64,000 nucleotides of DNA from Chrysoperla carnea. Taxonomy: Eukaryota; Arthropoda; Insecta; Neuroptera; Chrysopidae. Position numbers and translations under genes: made by a program. This document shows positions 21,440 to 31,587 of the stretch, piece after piece. The stretch covers positions 139,507,172 to 139,571,171 of the forward strand of contig NC_058337.1 of NCBI RefSeq assembly GCF_905475395.1, written 5' to 3'. The notes under the pieces are model-generated. The model did no database searches and was not told the DNA's origin. It saw only the letters and a program-made list of their open reading frames with translations. How positions within the stretch are numbered: position 1 is the stretch's first letter; every line of letters begins with the position of its first letter.

Positions 21440-23815
21440 ATGGCTTCCCGGCCAACTGAGAATAATAAATTCCGCAAATTAGCGGAAAAACTTCATTTAT
21501 TGGCAGCAGACATACATTTTTTAAAAATGTGCAAATTAAACGGCATCTTTCCTAATTTTATCCAAATAAAAACAAACATAAACAGCAGAGCAGCTAGTAA
21601 ATCATTATTAGCTGCGAAACAAAAGTGGCTTAATTTAGAAATTAAGTCCCTTTATGCAAAACGAAGTAATTTGGAATTGGAAACTTATAAGTTCCACTTA
21701 ATGATGACAAAAAATTTAAATAATTTTGAATTCGATAACTGGCTCATTTGGTTTAGGCAAATTCAAATAGTCATAAAACATAAACTCAAAACAAAAACAA
21801 CAAAATTGTACAAAAAACTAAAAATGCTAAAAAACAAAAATAAAAAACCAGAATCAATATTCAAAGATCAACAGCTCGTCCATAATACAACCAATATAAA
21901 ATTCTCAGATGATGAGATTAATCTATTAAACAAAGGATTGAATTTTTCAATCCAGAAAAACGAATGTCCGTCCGTAAATATAGCTGTGGATATTGAAACA
22001 GGAATCAAAGCATTAGATGAAGCAACCAAAAACCAAATTAGAAAAAATTGTACAAAAATAATAAAAAATTCCAAACCACACAATAGTCGACAAGATACCC
22101 ATAGCAAAATAATTAAATCATTAAAAGAAAAGGATGTTCACTACCTGAAAGCAGACAAGGGCAATTCAATCGTCATAATGGACAAAAAGGATTATTTAGC
22201 AAAAATAGAAAAAATGCTCAACGAAGGTCCATACAGAGTTCAAAGATCGGATCCATTAAACACATTCGTAAACGATGTAAAAGACACTTTAAAAGCATGT
22301 CCAAAGTTGATTAACAACCAACTAAAATTTCAATTACAGTGTTCGAATCCTGTAACACCTCGTCTGTATTGTTTACCAAAAATACACAAACAAGATGGAT
22401 CCATGCGACCCATAGTTTCAGGTATAAATTCTCCAACATACAAGATTGCAAAATGGCTAGTAAACAAATTCCAAACATTAAATAACGAATCAGATTCGTC
22501 TTCCGTCAAAAATAGTATTGATTTAATTAACAAAATAAAGGATACAGAATTGGCACCAAGTGCAGTTCTAATGTCATTTGATGTCAAAGCTTTGTATCCC
22601 AGTGTTCCAATACCAGAAGCAATAAAGGCGTTGGAAAAATGGCTTAAAAATCAAGGTTTACATATGGATGAAGTAACAGAATTGGTAAAATTAACACGTC
22701 TATGCATGAGACAAAATGTGTTTACCTTCGAAGGTAAATACTACAAACAAACATTTGGGACGTCTATGGGCAATCCGTTATCTCCATTCTTGAGCAACAT
22801 CTTCATGTCAGACCTCGAAGAACAAGCCAAACAACAATTCAGTTATTTTCCCGCTGTCTGGTACAGGTATGTTGATGACATCTTCACAATTTTTGACACA
22901 GAAAAAGAAAATCCACAAGATTTTCTTAATAAGCTGAACAACATGTACCCTTCAATTGATTTCACAACAGAAATCGAAAAGGACGGTTCGATTCCGTTCC
23001 TTGACATTAGAATTTCCAAAAACACAAATTCTAAGAAACTAGATTTTGACATATACAGGAAACCAACACACACTGAAAGGTACATCACAGCAGATTTAAA
23101 CAGCCCACCACAACACAAACTAGCCATTTTCAACTTCCTAGTGAACCGATTAATTAAAATACCATTATCAACCAGAAATTATTTTAAAGAATTAAAACAC
23201 ATCCACCAAGTTGCAACATACAACGGGTTTGATCCACAAATAATCAAGAATATGATCCGAAAAACAAAATCAAGAATCCAAAGGAACAATTCAACAACTT
23301 TGAAACCAGAACAAAACAGCATCGATAAAAAGAAATGGTGCAAACTTACATATTTTCAACCATACGTCAACAAATTAACAAAAGAACTTGGAGAACATAA
23401 CCTAAAAATAGCACCCATTAGTCGAACAAAATTAAAACAATTACTTGGAAATCCCAAAGATAAAATCAACATGGAACAACAATCGGGAATATATTGCATT
23501 GGATGTCAAAATTGTTCGAAGAAGTATGTAGGTCAAAGTAGAAGACAAATTATCACAAGATTCAAAGAACATATGGGCCATTTAAAATATGGAAGAATTG
23601 AAAAATCATGTGTAGCCGCTCACGTCATCGAAAACGACCACAAAATCGACAAATCAAACCTTAAGCTCTTAAAATCAGTACCCAATCCTTGCGAATTAGA
23701 CGCTTATGAAAGCATCTTCATTCAAAAGATAGGTAATGAAGCAATGAACTTGGACAAAGGACCTATTCCAAATTCGGATTTAATAAAAATTGCAAAATCA
23801 AAGTTGAATTTCTAA
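21440..23815 (+). CDS. Penelope-like RT/GIY-YIG endonuclease, outer-right copy
   Basis: 791 residues, intact, same protein as the outer-left copy apart from two visible changes (FDTEKEN for FDAEKEN; ADLNSPP for ADSNSPP). All RT motifs (SFDVKALYPSVP, MGNPLSPFLSN, YRYVDDIF) and the GIY-YIG motifs are kept. It is preceded by the full UTR of the inner-right copy, which may act as its promoter, and followed by the 3' UTR ending at 24,205. Confidence 0.95.
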   Translation: MASRPTENNKFRKLAEKLHLLAADIHFLKMCKLNGIFPNFIQIKTNINSRAASKSLLAAKQKWLNLEIKSLYAKRSNLELETYKFHLMMTKNLNNFEFDNWLIWFRQIQIVIKHKLKTKTTKLYKKLKMLKNKNKKPESIFKDQQLVHNTTNIKFSDDEINLLNKGLNFSIQKNECPSVNIAVDIETGIKALDEATKNQIRKNCTKIIKNSKPHNSRQDTHSKIIKSLKEKDVHYLKADKGNSIVIMDKKDYLAKIEKMLNEGPYRVQRSDPLNTFVNDVKDTLKACPKLINNQLKFQLQCSNPVTPRLYCLPKIHKQDGSMRPIVSGINSPTYKIAKWLVNKFQTLNNESDSSSVKNSIDLINKIKDTELAPSAVLMSFDVKALYPSVPIPEAIKALEKWLKNQGLHMDEVTELVKLTRLCMRQNVFTFEGKYYKQTFGTSMGNPLSPFLSNIFMSDLEEQAKQQFSYFPAVWYRYVDDIFTIFDTEKENPQDFLNKLNNMYPSIDFTTEIEKDGSIPFLDIRISKNTNSKKLDFDIYRKPTHTERYITADLNSPPQHKLAIFNFLVNRLIKIPLSTRNYFKELKHIHQVATYNGFDPQIIKNMIRKTKSRIQRNNSTTLKPEQNSIDKKKWCKLTYFQPYVNKLTKELGEHNLKIAPISRTKLKQLLGNPKDKINMEQQSGIYCIGCQNCSKKYVGQSRRQIITRFKEHMGHLKYGRIEKSCVAAHVIENDHKIDKSNLKLLKSVPNPCELDAYESIFIQKIGNEAMNLDKGPIPNSDLIKIAKSKLNF

Positions 23816-24116
23816 AAATTGTCAATACGTTATAAAAATAAAGGATTATTTATTTTTATGATTTATTTATAGTTTTTTAATTTAGGTTAGATTTGTAATT
23901 TATTATTTTAAACGTCAAAAAATACTCGAATGGGCCTGCGCACAAGTATCATGCTCATTGGCCAGACTAGTCAACTGATGGCAGTTGATTGGCTAGCGCC
24001 ACTGACACTACAATTTGACAGATACTGTGAACAGTATAAATTGTAAAAACACGAATGTAACAGTGTGCAGTCCGCCACCAAATTAGCAAAGAGTAACATT
24101 CACTAGCTAATTCTTA

Positions 24117-24143
24117 CTGATGATGACTACTTGGTAGTCGAAA
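24117..24143 (+). ncRNA. Hammerhead-ribozyme-like core, outer-right PLE
   Basis: Same 27-nt core in the terminal 3' UTR. The element ends ~62 nt downstream at 'cgaaatttatttc', the same end point as the solitary fragment at 58.4 kb. Confidence 0.55.
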
Positions 24144-24205
24144 ATACGTATTTTAAAAATACAAAAAACTGATCTAGGAATTGGGGCAAAAATCGAAATT
24201 TATTT

Positions 24206-24217
24206 CTAACCACACAT
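24206..24217. repeat. 12-bp target duplication of PLE composite, right
   Basis: 'ctaaccacacat', identical to 16,029-16,040. Polinton sequence resumes after it. Confidence 0.9.
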
Positions 24218-24397
24218 GATTTTTTACATTGTATCATTATTTATTATTATAGAATATGATTATTAAGAAAGAATTTATTTTTTTAATACTTCCATATACA
24301 GATTACTACATATATATTAATAATCAACTAAAATAGACTCTTCTAATTTTTTCTTTGTATGATTATTTTTTTATACTTCCATATACATATAATTTAT

Positions 24398-24869
24398 CTA
24401 TTCGCGATAAGAGTCATGGATTCTATAAACATTTGTAATTGCACATTTACCCTTATGCATTAAACATCTATTGAAACACTTTTTTTCACTTTCTTTATAT
24501 AGCTCCTCGTCAAAATGCCATATATCTTCAATATTGGATACCACAACATTAAATAACTCTGCACACCACTCAACTTTTTCATTACCTTTCACAATAATGT
24601 TGTCAGTTTCTTCTTTTTTTAAAATGGAATTAACAATAAATTTCACATCTTCTAATTCTGCAAAACCATCCTCCCAATCAAGGCAATGGTAATAGTTGGT
24701 CAACCACTGATTCGATCTTTGTGCTTTTCCCCCCAGAAACTCCTTTCTATGGTGGTTTCACTATAAAGTGTAAAATTTCATCACCATTTTTTAGAATTGC
24801 AATTTCTTTTAAAATAAAATTATTATCATCGTCTTTAAACCCATGCAAATCAACAATAGTCAAACTCAT
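24398..24869 (-). pseudogene. Uncharacterised insect/virus-like 'IVD-x-x-GF' protein, frame broken
   Basis: A frame starts at an ATG at 24,869 (MSLTIVDLHGFKDDDNNFIL, then KEIAILKNG) and hits a stop at 24,747-24,749. A second frame takes over at about 24,740 and runs to 24,398 (NQWLTNYYHCLDWEDGFAEL, IIVKGNEKVEW, HKGKCAITNVYRI). Together they look like one ~155-residue protein of a family often found in insect mobile elements, opening with IVD-x-x-GF and having a KGNEK motif. It may be a degenerate RNase H-like fold; I do not know its function. One frameshift breaks it. Confidence 0.5.
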
Positions 24870-25370
24870 ATCTATAATATGTTCCATCAGAAAATATCAG
24901 TATGCAATAAATATTGATTTCCCATATGTGTTTTTCTTTTATATAGAAAATAATAAGCAGGAGGGGGAGTCATATAAAAAATTAGATATTCTGTTTTATC
25001 TGAAATATACTATGTAGCTATTATTCAATTTACGTAAAATGTAGTATAATATTTCATCCATCATTGAATTAGGATAAAATCAGTAAGCAAAATATGAATA
25101 CACTAATCTATATTCAAGCTTATTATGCATAATATTTTATCACAAAGAAAATAATCAAAAGTGCTTCTGTTTAATAGAGATTTTATTTATTTATTATATT
25201 ACGTATTCATTTTCATATACTTTAATTTATGCTTAATCTTTTCTTAATTAATTAATTATGCTTAAATTTTTTCACATGTATCCTAACGTTAAGAATTTTG
25301 TCTCTTAACACTTCATTTTAATTCGAGAAGTTGAAGTGAAAACAAGTAGAAGTGAAAACAAGAAAAAAAA
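24870..25370. other. Non-coding Polinton-1 DNA
   Basis: AT-rich; no supported gene. The last 50 bases before 25,371 hold two 'agaagtgaaaacaag' direct repeats that may be leader sequence for the small gene beginning there. Confidence 0.4.
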
Positions 25371-25437
25371 ATGGATTTCAAAAAGATAATGTCTGTGATT
25401 GCGCTAATTATTCTTGTTACACTAAATATATTATTAC
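25371..25437 (+). pseudogene. 5' exon of a small membrane protein, cut by element X
   Basis: Good-context ATG (aaaaaaATGG) and 22-23 codons, mostly hydrophobic (IMSVIALIILVTLNILLL), resembling a signal anchor. The frame then runs into element X. On the far side of X and Y, 29,947-29,986 is open in a frame that joins, through a GT-AG intron, to the small gene at 30,057. I infer one small single-pass membrane protein gene split by X. The exact breakpoint is not resolved. Confidence 0.4.
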
Positions 25438-25499
25438 TCAGGGGAATGAAGCTGAAAATAGGGTACAACCTCCGAAATCCAAGTAATTGCATCGATTTT

Positions 25500-26220
25500 G
25501 TTGAAATTTTGGAAATAAGCTCTACTTACCATCCTATTCAAAATCTATATCATGCCAAAGGGCGCTTTTTATCCTAAGAGGGTGAAAACTACCCCTTAGT
25601 GCAAAAATGCAATAAAAAGTGTTTTTAGGACTTTGTAAGAGTGGGGAATGATAAATTATGTTGAATATGAGTTGTGCTATGATTTATCATTATAAGTATA
25701 ATTTTCAGAATGTTTCAACCCTTAATAATTACCAAAAATTACGATGAAAAAAACAATTTTTCGACATTTTCACAAGATGCAATGCTTAAAACTCATGGAA
25801 TTTTTTGAAATTTTGTAACTAAGCTCTACAAACCATCCTCTTTAAAGTCTACTCCATGCCGATGTTTTATTTTTTCAATTAAGGGAGAAAACTACCCCTT
25901 ATTAGAAAAATGCAATAAAAACAATTCAAAAGTGTTTCAAAGTGCTTTGCAGGATTGAGTATAATAAATTATGTTAAAAATACTTTGAAACATCATTCAA
26001 TCCCAAAAAACATCCCCTTTATCCGTAGATCATCCCTTGTATTTATCAAAATGAATAAAAATAACAAATTTATCTTATTTATCGTTTACTTTTTTGCAAT
26101 TTTGTAATTAGGCTCTACTTACAATCCTCTTCAAAGCCTGCCTCCCCCAAAGTGTACTTTTTGCCCTTAGAGGGGAAAACTACCCCTTATAAAAAAATGT
26201 ATAAAAAATAAATAAAAAGT
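25500..26220 (+). repeat. ~300-bp degenerate tandem units inside element X
   Basis: The phrase 'gaaattttg..aataagctctact..ccatcctcttcaaa' recurs at ~25,503, ~25,807 and ~26,096. Each is followed by 'aaaactaccccttat' and 'atgcaataaaaa'. Units are 290-305 bp and moderately diverged; the first is the TIR itself. Confidence 0.7.
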
Positions 26221-26541
26221 GTTTTAAATTGCTTTGCTGGATTAAGTAATAACAAATCTTTGATTTTTAAATAAAGATGCAATTGAAATTTCACACAAAA
26301 TTGTGTAACTTACGAAGGAATAAGATACACACTCTTATGTGAAATTTCAATTTTATCTTTATTTAAAAATCAAAGATTTATTATTACTTAATCCAGCAAA
26401 GCAATTTAAACCACTTTTTATTTATTTTTTATACATTTTTTTATAAGGGGTTTTTTTTCCCTCTAAGGGCAAAAAGTACACTTTGGGAGAGGCTGGCTTT
26501 GAAGAGGTTTGTAAGTAGAACCTATTTACAAAATTGCAAAA
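26093..26541. repeat. Large hairpin: ~206-bp inverted arms
   Basis: 26,093-26,298 is the near-exact complement of 26,335-26,541, sharing 'ctttgctggattaagtaata', 'aaagtgtactttttgccctt' and 'gaaatttcac'. The loop is about 36 bases. Followed at once by a (tg)n microsatellite (~26,546-26,564). Confidence 0.9.
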
Positions 26542-26610
26542 ATATGTGTGTGTGTGTGTGTGTGAGTCTGTGTCCATGTGCTGTGTGTTATATGAGTATT
26601 ATACCATCTG

Positions 26611-26880
26611 TTTTTGTACCATCTAGATATATGAATATCACTAGTATGGCAGAATACATGCGTTAAGCAATGCATCTAAGTGAGGTATTATATATATATA
26701 TATATGTGTTTAGCATGTAATTGCCTCTACAGATACGATACGACAGATCTTCTGTTGTGTGCATGCAGAGAGTGGGAGTTTTGTTGCACACATATGTACA
26801 ATACCTCTCACTTAGATGCATTGTTTAACGCATGTATTCTGTCATACTAGTGATATTCATATATCTATATGATACAAAAA
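26611..26880. repeat. Second hairpin: ~80-bp inverted arms
   Basis: 26,611-26,689 and 26,800-26,880 are inverted copies ('atatatgaatatcactagta', 'gaatacatgcgttaa', 'caatgcatctaagtgag') with a 110-base centre. It looks like a foldback MITE of its own inside element X. Confidence 0.85.
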
Positions 26881-28122
26881 CACCTAGTATCGTTTTGTCA
26901 TCATATAGGTGCTATAAATTTACTCTGCTCCAAAAAGCTTAAAATTTTTTTTTTTTGTTTTTTTGCGATAACTTCTGTAATTTTTTATCGATTTTGTTTT
27001 TTCAAAAAGCATTTGGAAGGTAATTTTAAGGACAATAACATCTGAAAGTTTCATCTTTTTATAACCCTTAGTTTTGAAAAGGTCAAAAGGCTCGAAACAT
27101 GGGGTGTTCAAGCGGGTATGCGGACTTAGAACGTTAATATCTCCGTTAAATTTCATCTTAGAAAAACAAACAAAAAAGGAAAATGTTTGTTAAAAACAGG
27201 CCTACAGGCCTTTTGTTCCTGAGTATGTTTTTCGTAACTGCAGTAGTTTTTTAGTTATTTCGAAAAAAAAAAAAAATTTTTTTTGATATTCGAAAATTTT
27301 AAAAAAGTTGATCGTGCCTATTTCTAAAAATAAGCCTTCAAACCCAGTGTAACTTCTTGATCACATATACGAGACTTAAATGAAGTGATCTGTGCAAGGA
27401 AATTGATTTATTACAATTTAAGTGGAAATGGTACCCATCCTATGTGACATTTTTCTTTTAAAAATTTGAATATCCCACGTTCTTTTAACTGTAACTCACT
27501 CAATTGCTAACACAGCTCATCGACACAGTCCGATCGATATTAACACAGCTCATTTTGAAGGTATTTTCAAGCACTACCAAAAAGATCCTGCTTATAAAGC
27601 TATAAAATTTCATTTTTTCCTCGTTTTTAAACGTCACACACCAAAAAAAAAAATAATGAATAAAAAAAAAGATTTTTTGGTACGGTATTACTTACTGATC
27701 GTTGTATTTAATAAATCGATTAAGCAATCATTTTTTTATTTTTTTATTAGCTACAATTTTGTTCTACAACTATGGTGAAAAAACGCGTAGTTTTTGAGTA
27801 ATTCACGAAAAATCAACTGAAAACGTGCTTTTTTATGTCAAATCTGTGCGCTTTTTAATGCAAATAGCTCAAAAAGTATTCGGTTAATAAAAAAGTGTAT
27901 ATGACATTTTTTGCTCAAAATTGGTCACTCTATCGATTCCAGGAGTTATTTTGACCAAAACTATTTCCACCCCCGAGAAGGGGTGGCAACCACCCCCAGG
28001 AAGGAAGCGCCCTTCGGCGTGATATAGATTTTGAATAGGGTGGTAAGTAGAGCGTATTCCCAAAATTTCATCAAAATCGATGCGGTTACTAGGATTTCGG
28101 AGGTGAAAACCTTCATTCCTGG

Positions 28123-29937
28123 AGCTCCGTATACTTAGCAGATACAATTGTTATTTTTCACTATTATTAGAATAAACAGTTAGACTATTAATAATTTTCC
28201 TTCCTATCCACATCCTATCCACACTTCACACTTCCTAATTAACAATTCTTTTATTGGACGAATTATTAATCTTTAATAAAAATAAGAAAAATTTGAAAGT
28301 AGTTTCGCATAAAGCATTAATCTGCACCTACATAAAAAATGATACAAATGATCATATAGAAAATATCCATTGAATATTTTGACATTAATCACTCCCAAAA
28401 CACTTCAAACAAACCTTTACAAACGATTCCTGATCTTTGAAAATTTCCCGATTAAATAAAAATAGTTTTAATGTCAAATAAACATTTACATAAATTAAAA
28501 AACAAAATTATTGTCAATGAAGTAACATTTGAATATTGCCGCCATTAATATAACCACAAAAAATCAACTAAAAAATAAATGTAATTAATTAAATAATTTT
28601 AGTGTCCCAAATGATGAAACCGTGTTTAATGTGATTCCCAAATTAATTAGATTAGTCTCCATGTAAACTATTATCAAATAAAGTAAAAATGGCGAAAATT
28701 TAATTTTTTACCTTCTAAGTATACGCTTTGAAAAACTAATTAATTACATGAAAACTAATCAGTCCTAAATAATAAAAATATATTCCTAAATCTTCCCAAA
28801 CGATTCCCAGTTGAATAAGAATAGTTTTAATGAAAAATAAAACTTAACATTTACATAAATTAAAAAAACAAAATTATTGTCAATGAAGTAACATTTGAAT
28901 ATTGCCGCCATTAATATAACCACAAAAAATCAACTAAAAAATAAATGTAATTAATTAAATAATTTTGGTGTCCCAAATGATGAAAGCGTGTTTAATGTGA
29001 TTCCCAAATTTATTAGATTAGTCTCCATGTAAATTATTATCAAGTAACGTAAAAATGGTGAAAATTTAATTTTTTACCTTCTAAGTATACGCTTTGAAGA
29101 ACTAATTAATTAAATGAAAACTAATCAGTCCTAAATAATAAAAATATATTCCTAAATCTTCCCAAACGATTTCCAATTGAATAAGAACAGTTTTAAGGCA
29201 AAATAAAACTTAACATTTACATAAATTAAAAAAACAAAATTATTGTCAATGAAGTAACATTTGAATATTGCCGCCATTAATATAACCACAAAAAATCAAC
29301 TAAAAAATAAATGTAATTAATTAAATAATTTTGGTGTCCCAAATGATGAAAGCGTGTTTAATGTGATTCCCAAATTTATTAGATTAGTCTCCATGTAAAT
29401 TATTATCAAGTAACGTAAAAATGGTGAAAATTTAATTTTTTACCTTCTAAGTATACGCTTTGAAGAACTAATTAATTAAATGAAAACTAATCAGTCCTAA
29501 ATAATAAAAATATATTCCTAAATCTTCCCAAACGATTTCCAATTGAATAAGAACAGTTTTAAGGCAAAATAAAACTTAACATTTACATAAATTATAAAAT
29601 AAATTATTCAGTAATATTTGAATATTGGCGCCATACTGCTATATAACAATTAATGGTTCAGGTGTACGGTTAATTAACATAACCCATCAATCAACTAAAA
29701 AATAGGTGTAATTTTTATCGTAATTCCCAAATGATTTCCTTTCGAATAACATAAAAATTAAGTGTATTTAATTTCCTACCTGCTAACTATACGCTGAAAA
29801 AAGAATCATTAATTACAGGAAAACTAATAATTCCCAAATTCTAAAATTATATTCCCAAATCCTCCCAAACGATTCCCAAATGAATGGAAATAGTTTGAGT
29901 GAAAAATAACAATTTTATCTGCTAACTATACGGAGCT
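28123..29937. mobile_element. Element Y: 1.8-kb TIR element with internal tandem repeats
   Basis: Starts agctccgtatacttagcag and ends ctgctaactatacggagct. The inverted match continues inward for ~39 bp ('gtgaaaaataacaatt'). It is flanked by a perfect 9-bp direct repeat, cattcctgg (28,114-28,122 and 29,938-29,946), lying in the end of element X. A 9-bp duplication points to a Mutator-like or similar DNA transposon. There is no transposase, so it is non-autonomous. Confidence 0.87.
28481..29600 (+). repeat. Three tandem copies of a ~366-bp unit (plus partial fourth)
   Basis: 'aacatttacataaatt' marks unit starts at 28,481, 28,846, 29,212 and 29,578 (365, 366, 366 bp). Copies 2 and 3 are almost identical; copy 1 differs more. 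Each includes 'gaatattgccgccattaata', 'tgtcccaaatgatgaaa' and 'ttctaagtatacgctttgaa', the last resembling the element's own terminus. Confidence 0.93.
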
Positions 29938-30056
29938 CATTCCTGGGGTATATATATTCTTTGTTTTTATTATTCGACTGTGCAGTAAGTTTATCTTTAG
30001 TTTTTTTTTAAATCACATATGCTTTAAATTACTAAAAAAAAATTTGTGTTTGCAGT

Positions 30057-30472
30057 ATGGAGAGACAAAATGAGAGGGAGGGGTTTAAGTATGATTCTAC
30101 AGTAAAAAAACATTTAGAGTAAGTTTTTATGTTCGATTAGCTATATTTATATGTTCTAAAAAAAAAAAAAATAGTTTTTAGAGAAACATATATGAAAGAT
30201 TTTAATATGAGGTAAGGCTTCTTGTTTAGATTAAAATAATAATAATAATAAATTTTTTTTTGTTTTACAGCAAAATGATGGATAGTAGGATGTAAGTTTT
30301 TCTTTAACTTTTCTTCATTAAATATATGTTTTTTTCTAATTTGTATTATTCTTAAAGGAACATTACGCATGAGGAAGTAATTGGATTAATGAGTGTGGGG
30401 GAAGAAATATTGAGAAGTCTAGATTACCTACCTTATGCTCTACTTAATGAACTGAATAAAACTCAAACTTAA
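30057..30472 (+). CDS. Small spliced Polinton gene (65 aa, three exons)
   Basis: Three exons with clean GT-AG borders: 30,057-30,118, 30,271-30,291 and 30,358-30,472, total 198 nt with a TAA stop. Donors are gtaagt/gtaag and acceptors tttgcag, ttttacag and cttaaag. The protein is hydrophilic and acidic-to-mixed (MERQNEREGFKYD, then MNITHEEVIGLMSVGEE, ending NELNKTQT), with no known domain. Upstream, 29,947-29,986 is in frame and ends in a donor, so the real start may be the membrane exon at 25,371. Function unknown. Confidence 0.6.
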
Positions 30473-30720
30473 GTAAAGTTTTTTAAATTTTTACCATTTT
30501 GTGATGTTTTTCATCAATTTTTTTAACATTTTTATCAATTTTATAACATTTTTATCAATTTTTTTACTTTTGTGAATTTTTTTACTTTTTGTATGTTTTT
30601 TCATAAATTTTATATGTTTTTAATAAAAATATCATCTAAATAAGGATTTTGTTTTACTTAATAACAACCTCTTTTTAATTTTTTCAGATTATATTTATTT
30701 TAAATAATAGTACAAAATTG

Positions 30721-31368
30721 TTAATAATCAATATAATAATTTAAGGTAAGAGGAGAAATTTGTAAATTTTTTTCTATAATGTCAGGATATTCCATTAACA
30801 ATTCCAATAAAAATTTCTTCAATAGTAGATTTTTTTCTTGTTCAATCACTGATGAAATATTTGGACGCCAATTCCCAAATTGTGCTTGTGAGTTTTCCTC
30901 TGCCAGGAATTTGTTAGTCACCATTTGCATATAACCAGGAATATTTAATGATTCCAATATTGAAAATTGAATGTCAATAATTTTTTCTACCTTAAACATT
31001 TTTTTAACTGTTTCATCGCTCAGAAAGATAGTAGAATTACTCGATGAAAACTTAATTATTTTCTTGTTATAACAATTATGAGGAGAAATAGTAACATCAC
31101 CAATTACAATATCCACCAGAAAGTTATTTATATTATTTATATAATCCAAAATAATTTGTTGATTATTTAAGAGTTGTATCCATTGCGATTTAGTAAAATT
31201 TATAAATTGACCACGATGTGTTTTAATTTGCATTATATTTGATAAATCAAAAGGTGAAATTCCAATAATAATAAATTTTGTTTCACATTTATTCAACTGA
31301 ATTAAAGATTTTAATAATATATCTTTTTTCATATTTAGATAATATTGATCAACCTGCTTCTGAGCCAT
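30721..31368 (-). CDS. Uncharacterised Polinton protein, weakly PC4-like
   Basis: 215 residues, intact, from ATG at 31,368. Two segments resemble the beta-sheet plus helix of PC4-type single-strand DNA binders: KTHRGQFINFTKSQWIQLLN (residues ~48-67) and KKIIKFSSSNSTIFLSDETV (~102-121). IIGISPFDLSNIMQI (~34-48) looks family-specific. No membrane segment or signal. It lies in the accessory part of Polinton-1. The PC4 idea is only a guess from strand/helix pattern. Confidence 0.5.
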   Translation of the reverse strand: MAQKQVDQYYLNMKKDILLKSLIQLNKCETKFIIIGISPFDLSNIMQIKTHRGQFINFTKSQWIQLLNNQQIILDYINNINNFLVDIVIGDVTISPHNCYNKKIIKFSSSNSTIFLSDETVKKMFKVEKIIDIQFSILESLNIPGYMQMVTNKFLAEENSQAQFGNWRPNISSVIEQEKNLLLKKFLLELLMEYPDIIEKNLQISPLTLNYYIDY

Positions 31369-31587
31369 TGTTAACGTTTTACAGTTTCACGATGGTTACT
31401 AATTAATAATTTTTGAATTAAAAAGATGTAAATATATAGTGAACATGACATCACTCCCACCATCTATCGGAGTATATGTAAATGAAGTCACTCATATATG
31501 GCTAAATATCTACTACATAAGCGAGACATATTACTTATTATTAGCACCATCTCATGCTTTGAAATTAAAGTTGTGAGACTAATTAAA

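Larger units (their letters stand above)
16041..24205. mobile_element. Penelope-like element composite: four copies in a palindrome
   Basis: Order: full copy (-), 5'-truncated copy (-), 5'-truncated copy (+), full copy (+). Each half is a head-to-tail partial tandem, so a ~0.43-kb UTR separates the copies like a pseudo-LTR. The halves meet head to head at about 20,160 in the RT gene. The outside is flanked by a 12-bp duplication. Copies are almost identical (the two complete 791-residue proteins differ at about two residues), so the insertion is recent. It interrupts non-coding Polinton-1 DNA between the ankyrin-like gene and 24.4 kb. Confidence 0.93.
25437..29951. mobile_element. Element X: non-autonomous TIR element, itself split by element Y
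   Basis: Left end (25,437-25,565) and right end (28,005-28,122, then 29,947-29,951) are inverted copies: ggaatgaag, 'cctccgaaatcc', 'gcatcgattttg', 'ctctacttacca', 'cctattcaaaatctatatca' and 'gggcgc'. Between them are ~300-bp tandem units and two large hairpins but no real gene. The apparent frames at 25,371-25,577 and 27,884-28,147 are the two TIRs read through. I could not settle a target duplication. Confidence 0.75.

Noticed and set aside
17158..23133. Repeated antisense frames over the PLE copies (for example 17,158-17,448, 17,704-17,961)
   Set aside because: They are shadows of the RT/endonuclease gene on the other strand.
27884..28147. 87-codon frame similar to the end of the 25,371 frame, as a protein family
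   Set aside because: The similarity comes from the two inverted ends of element X, not from coding sequence.
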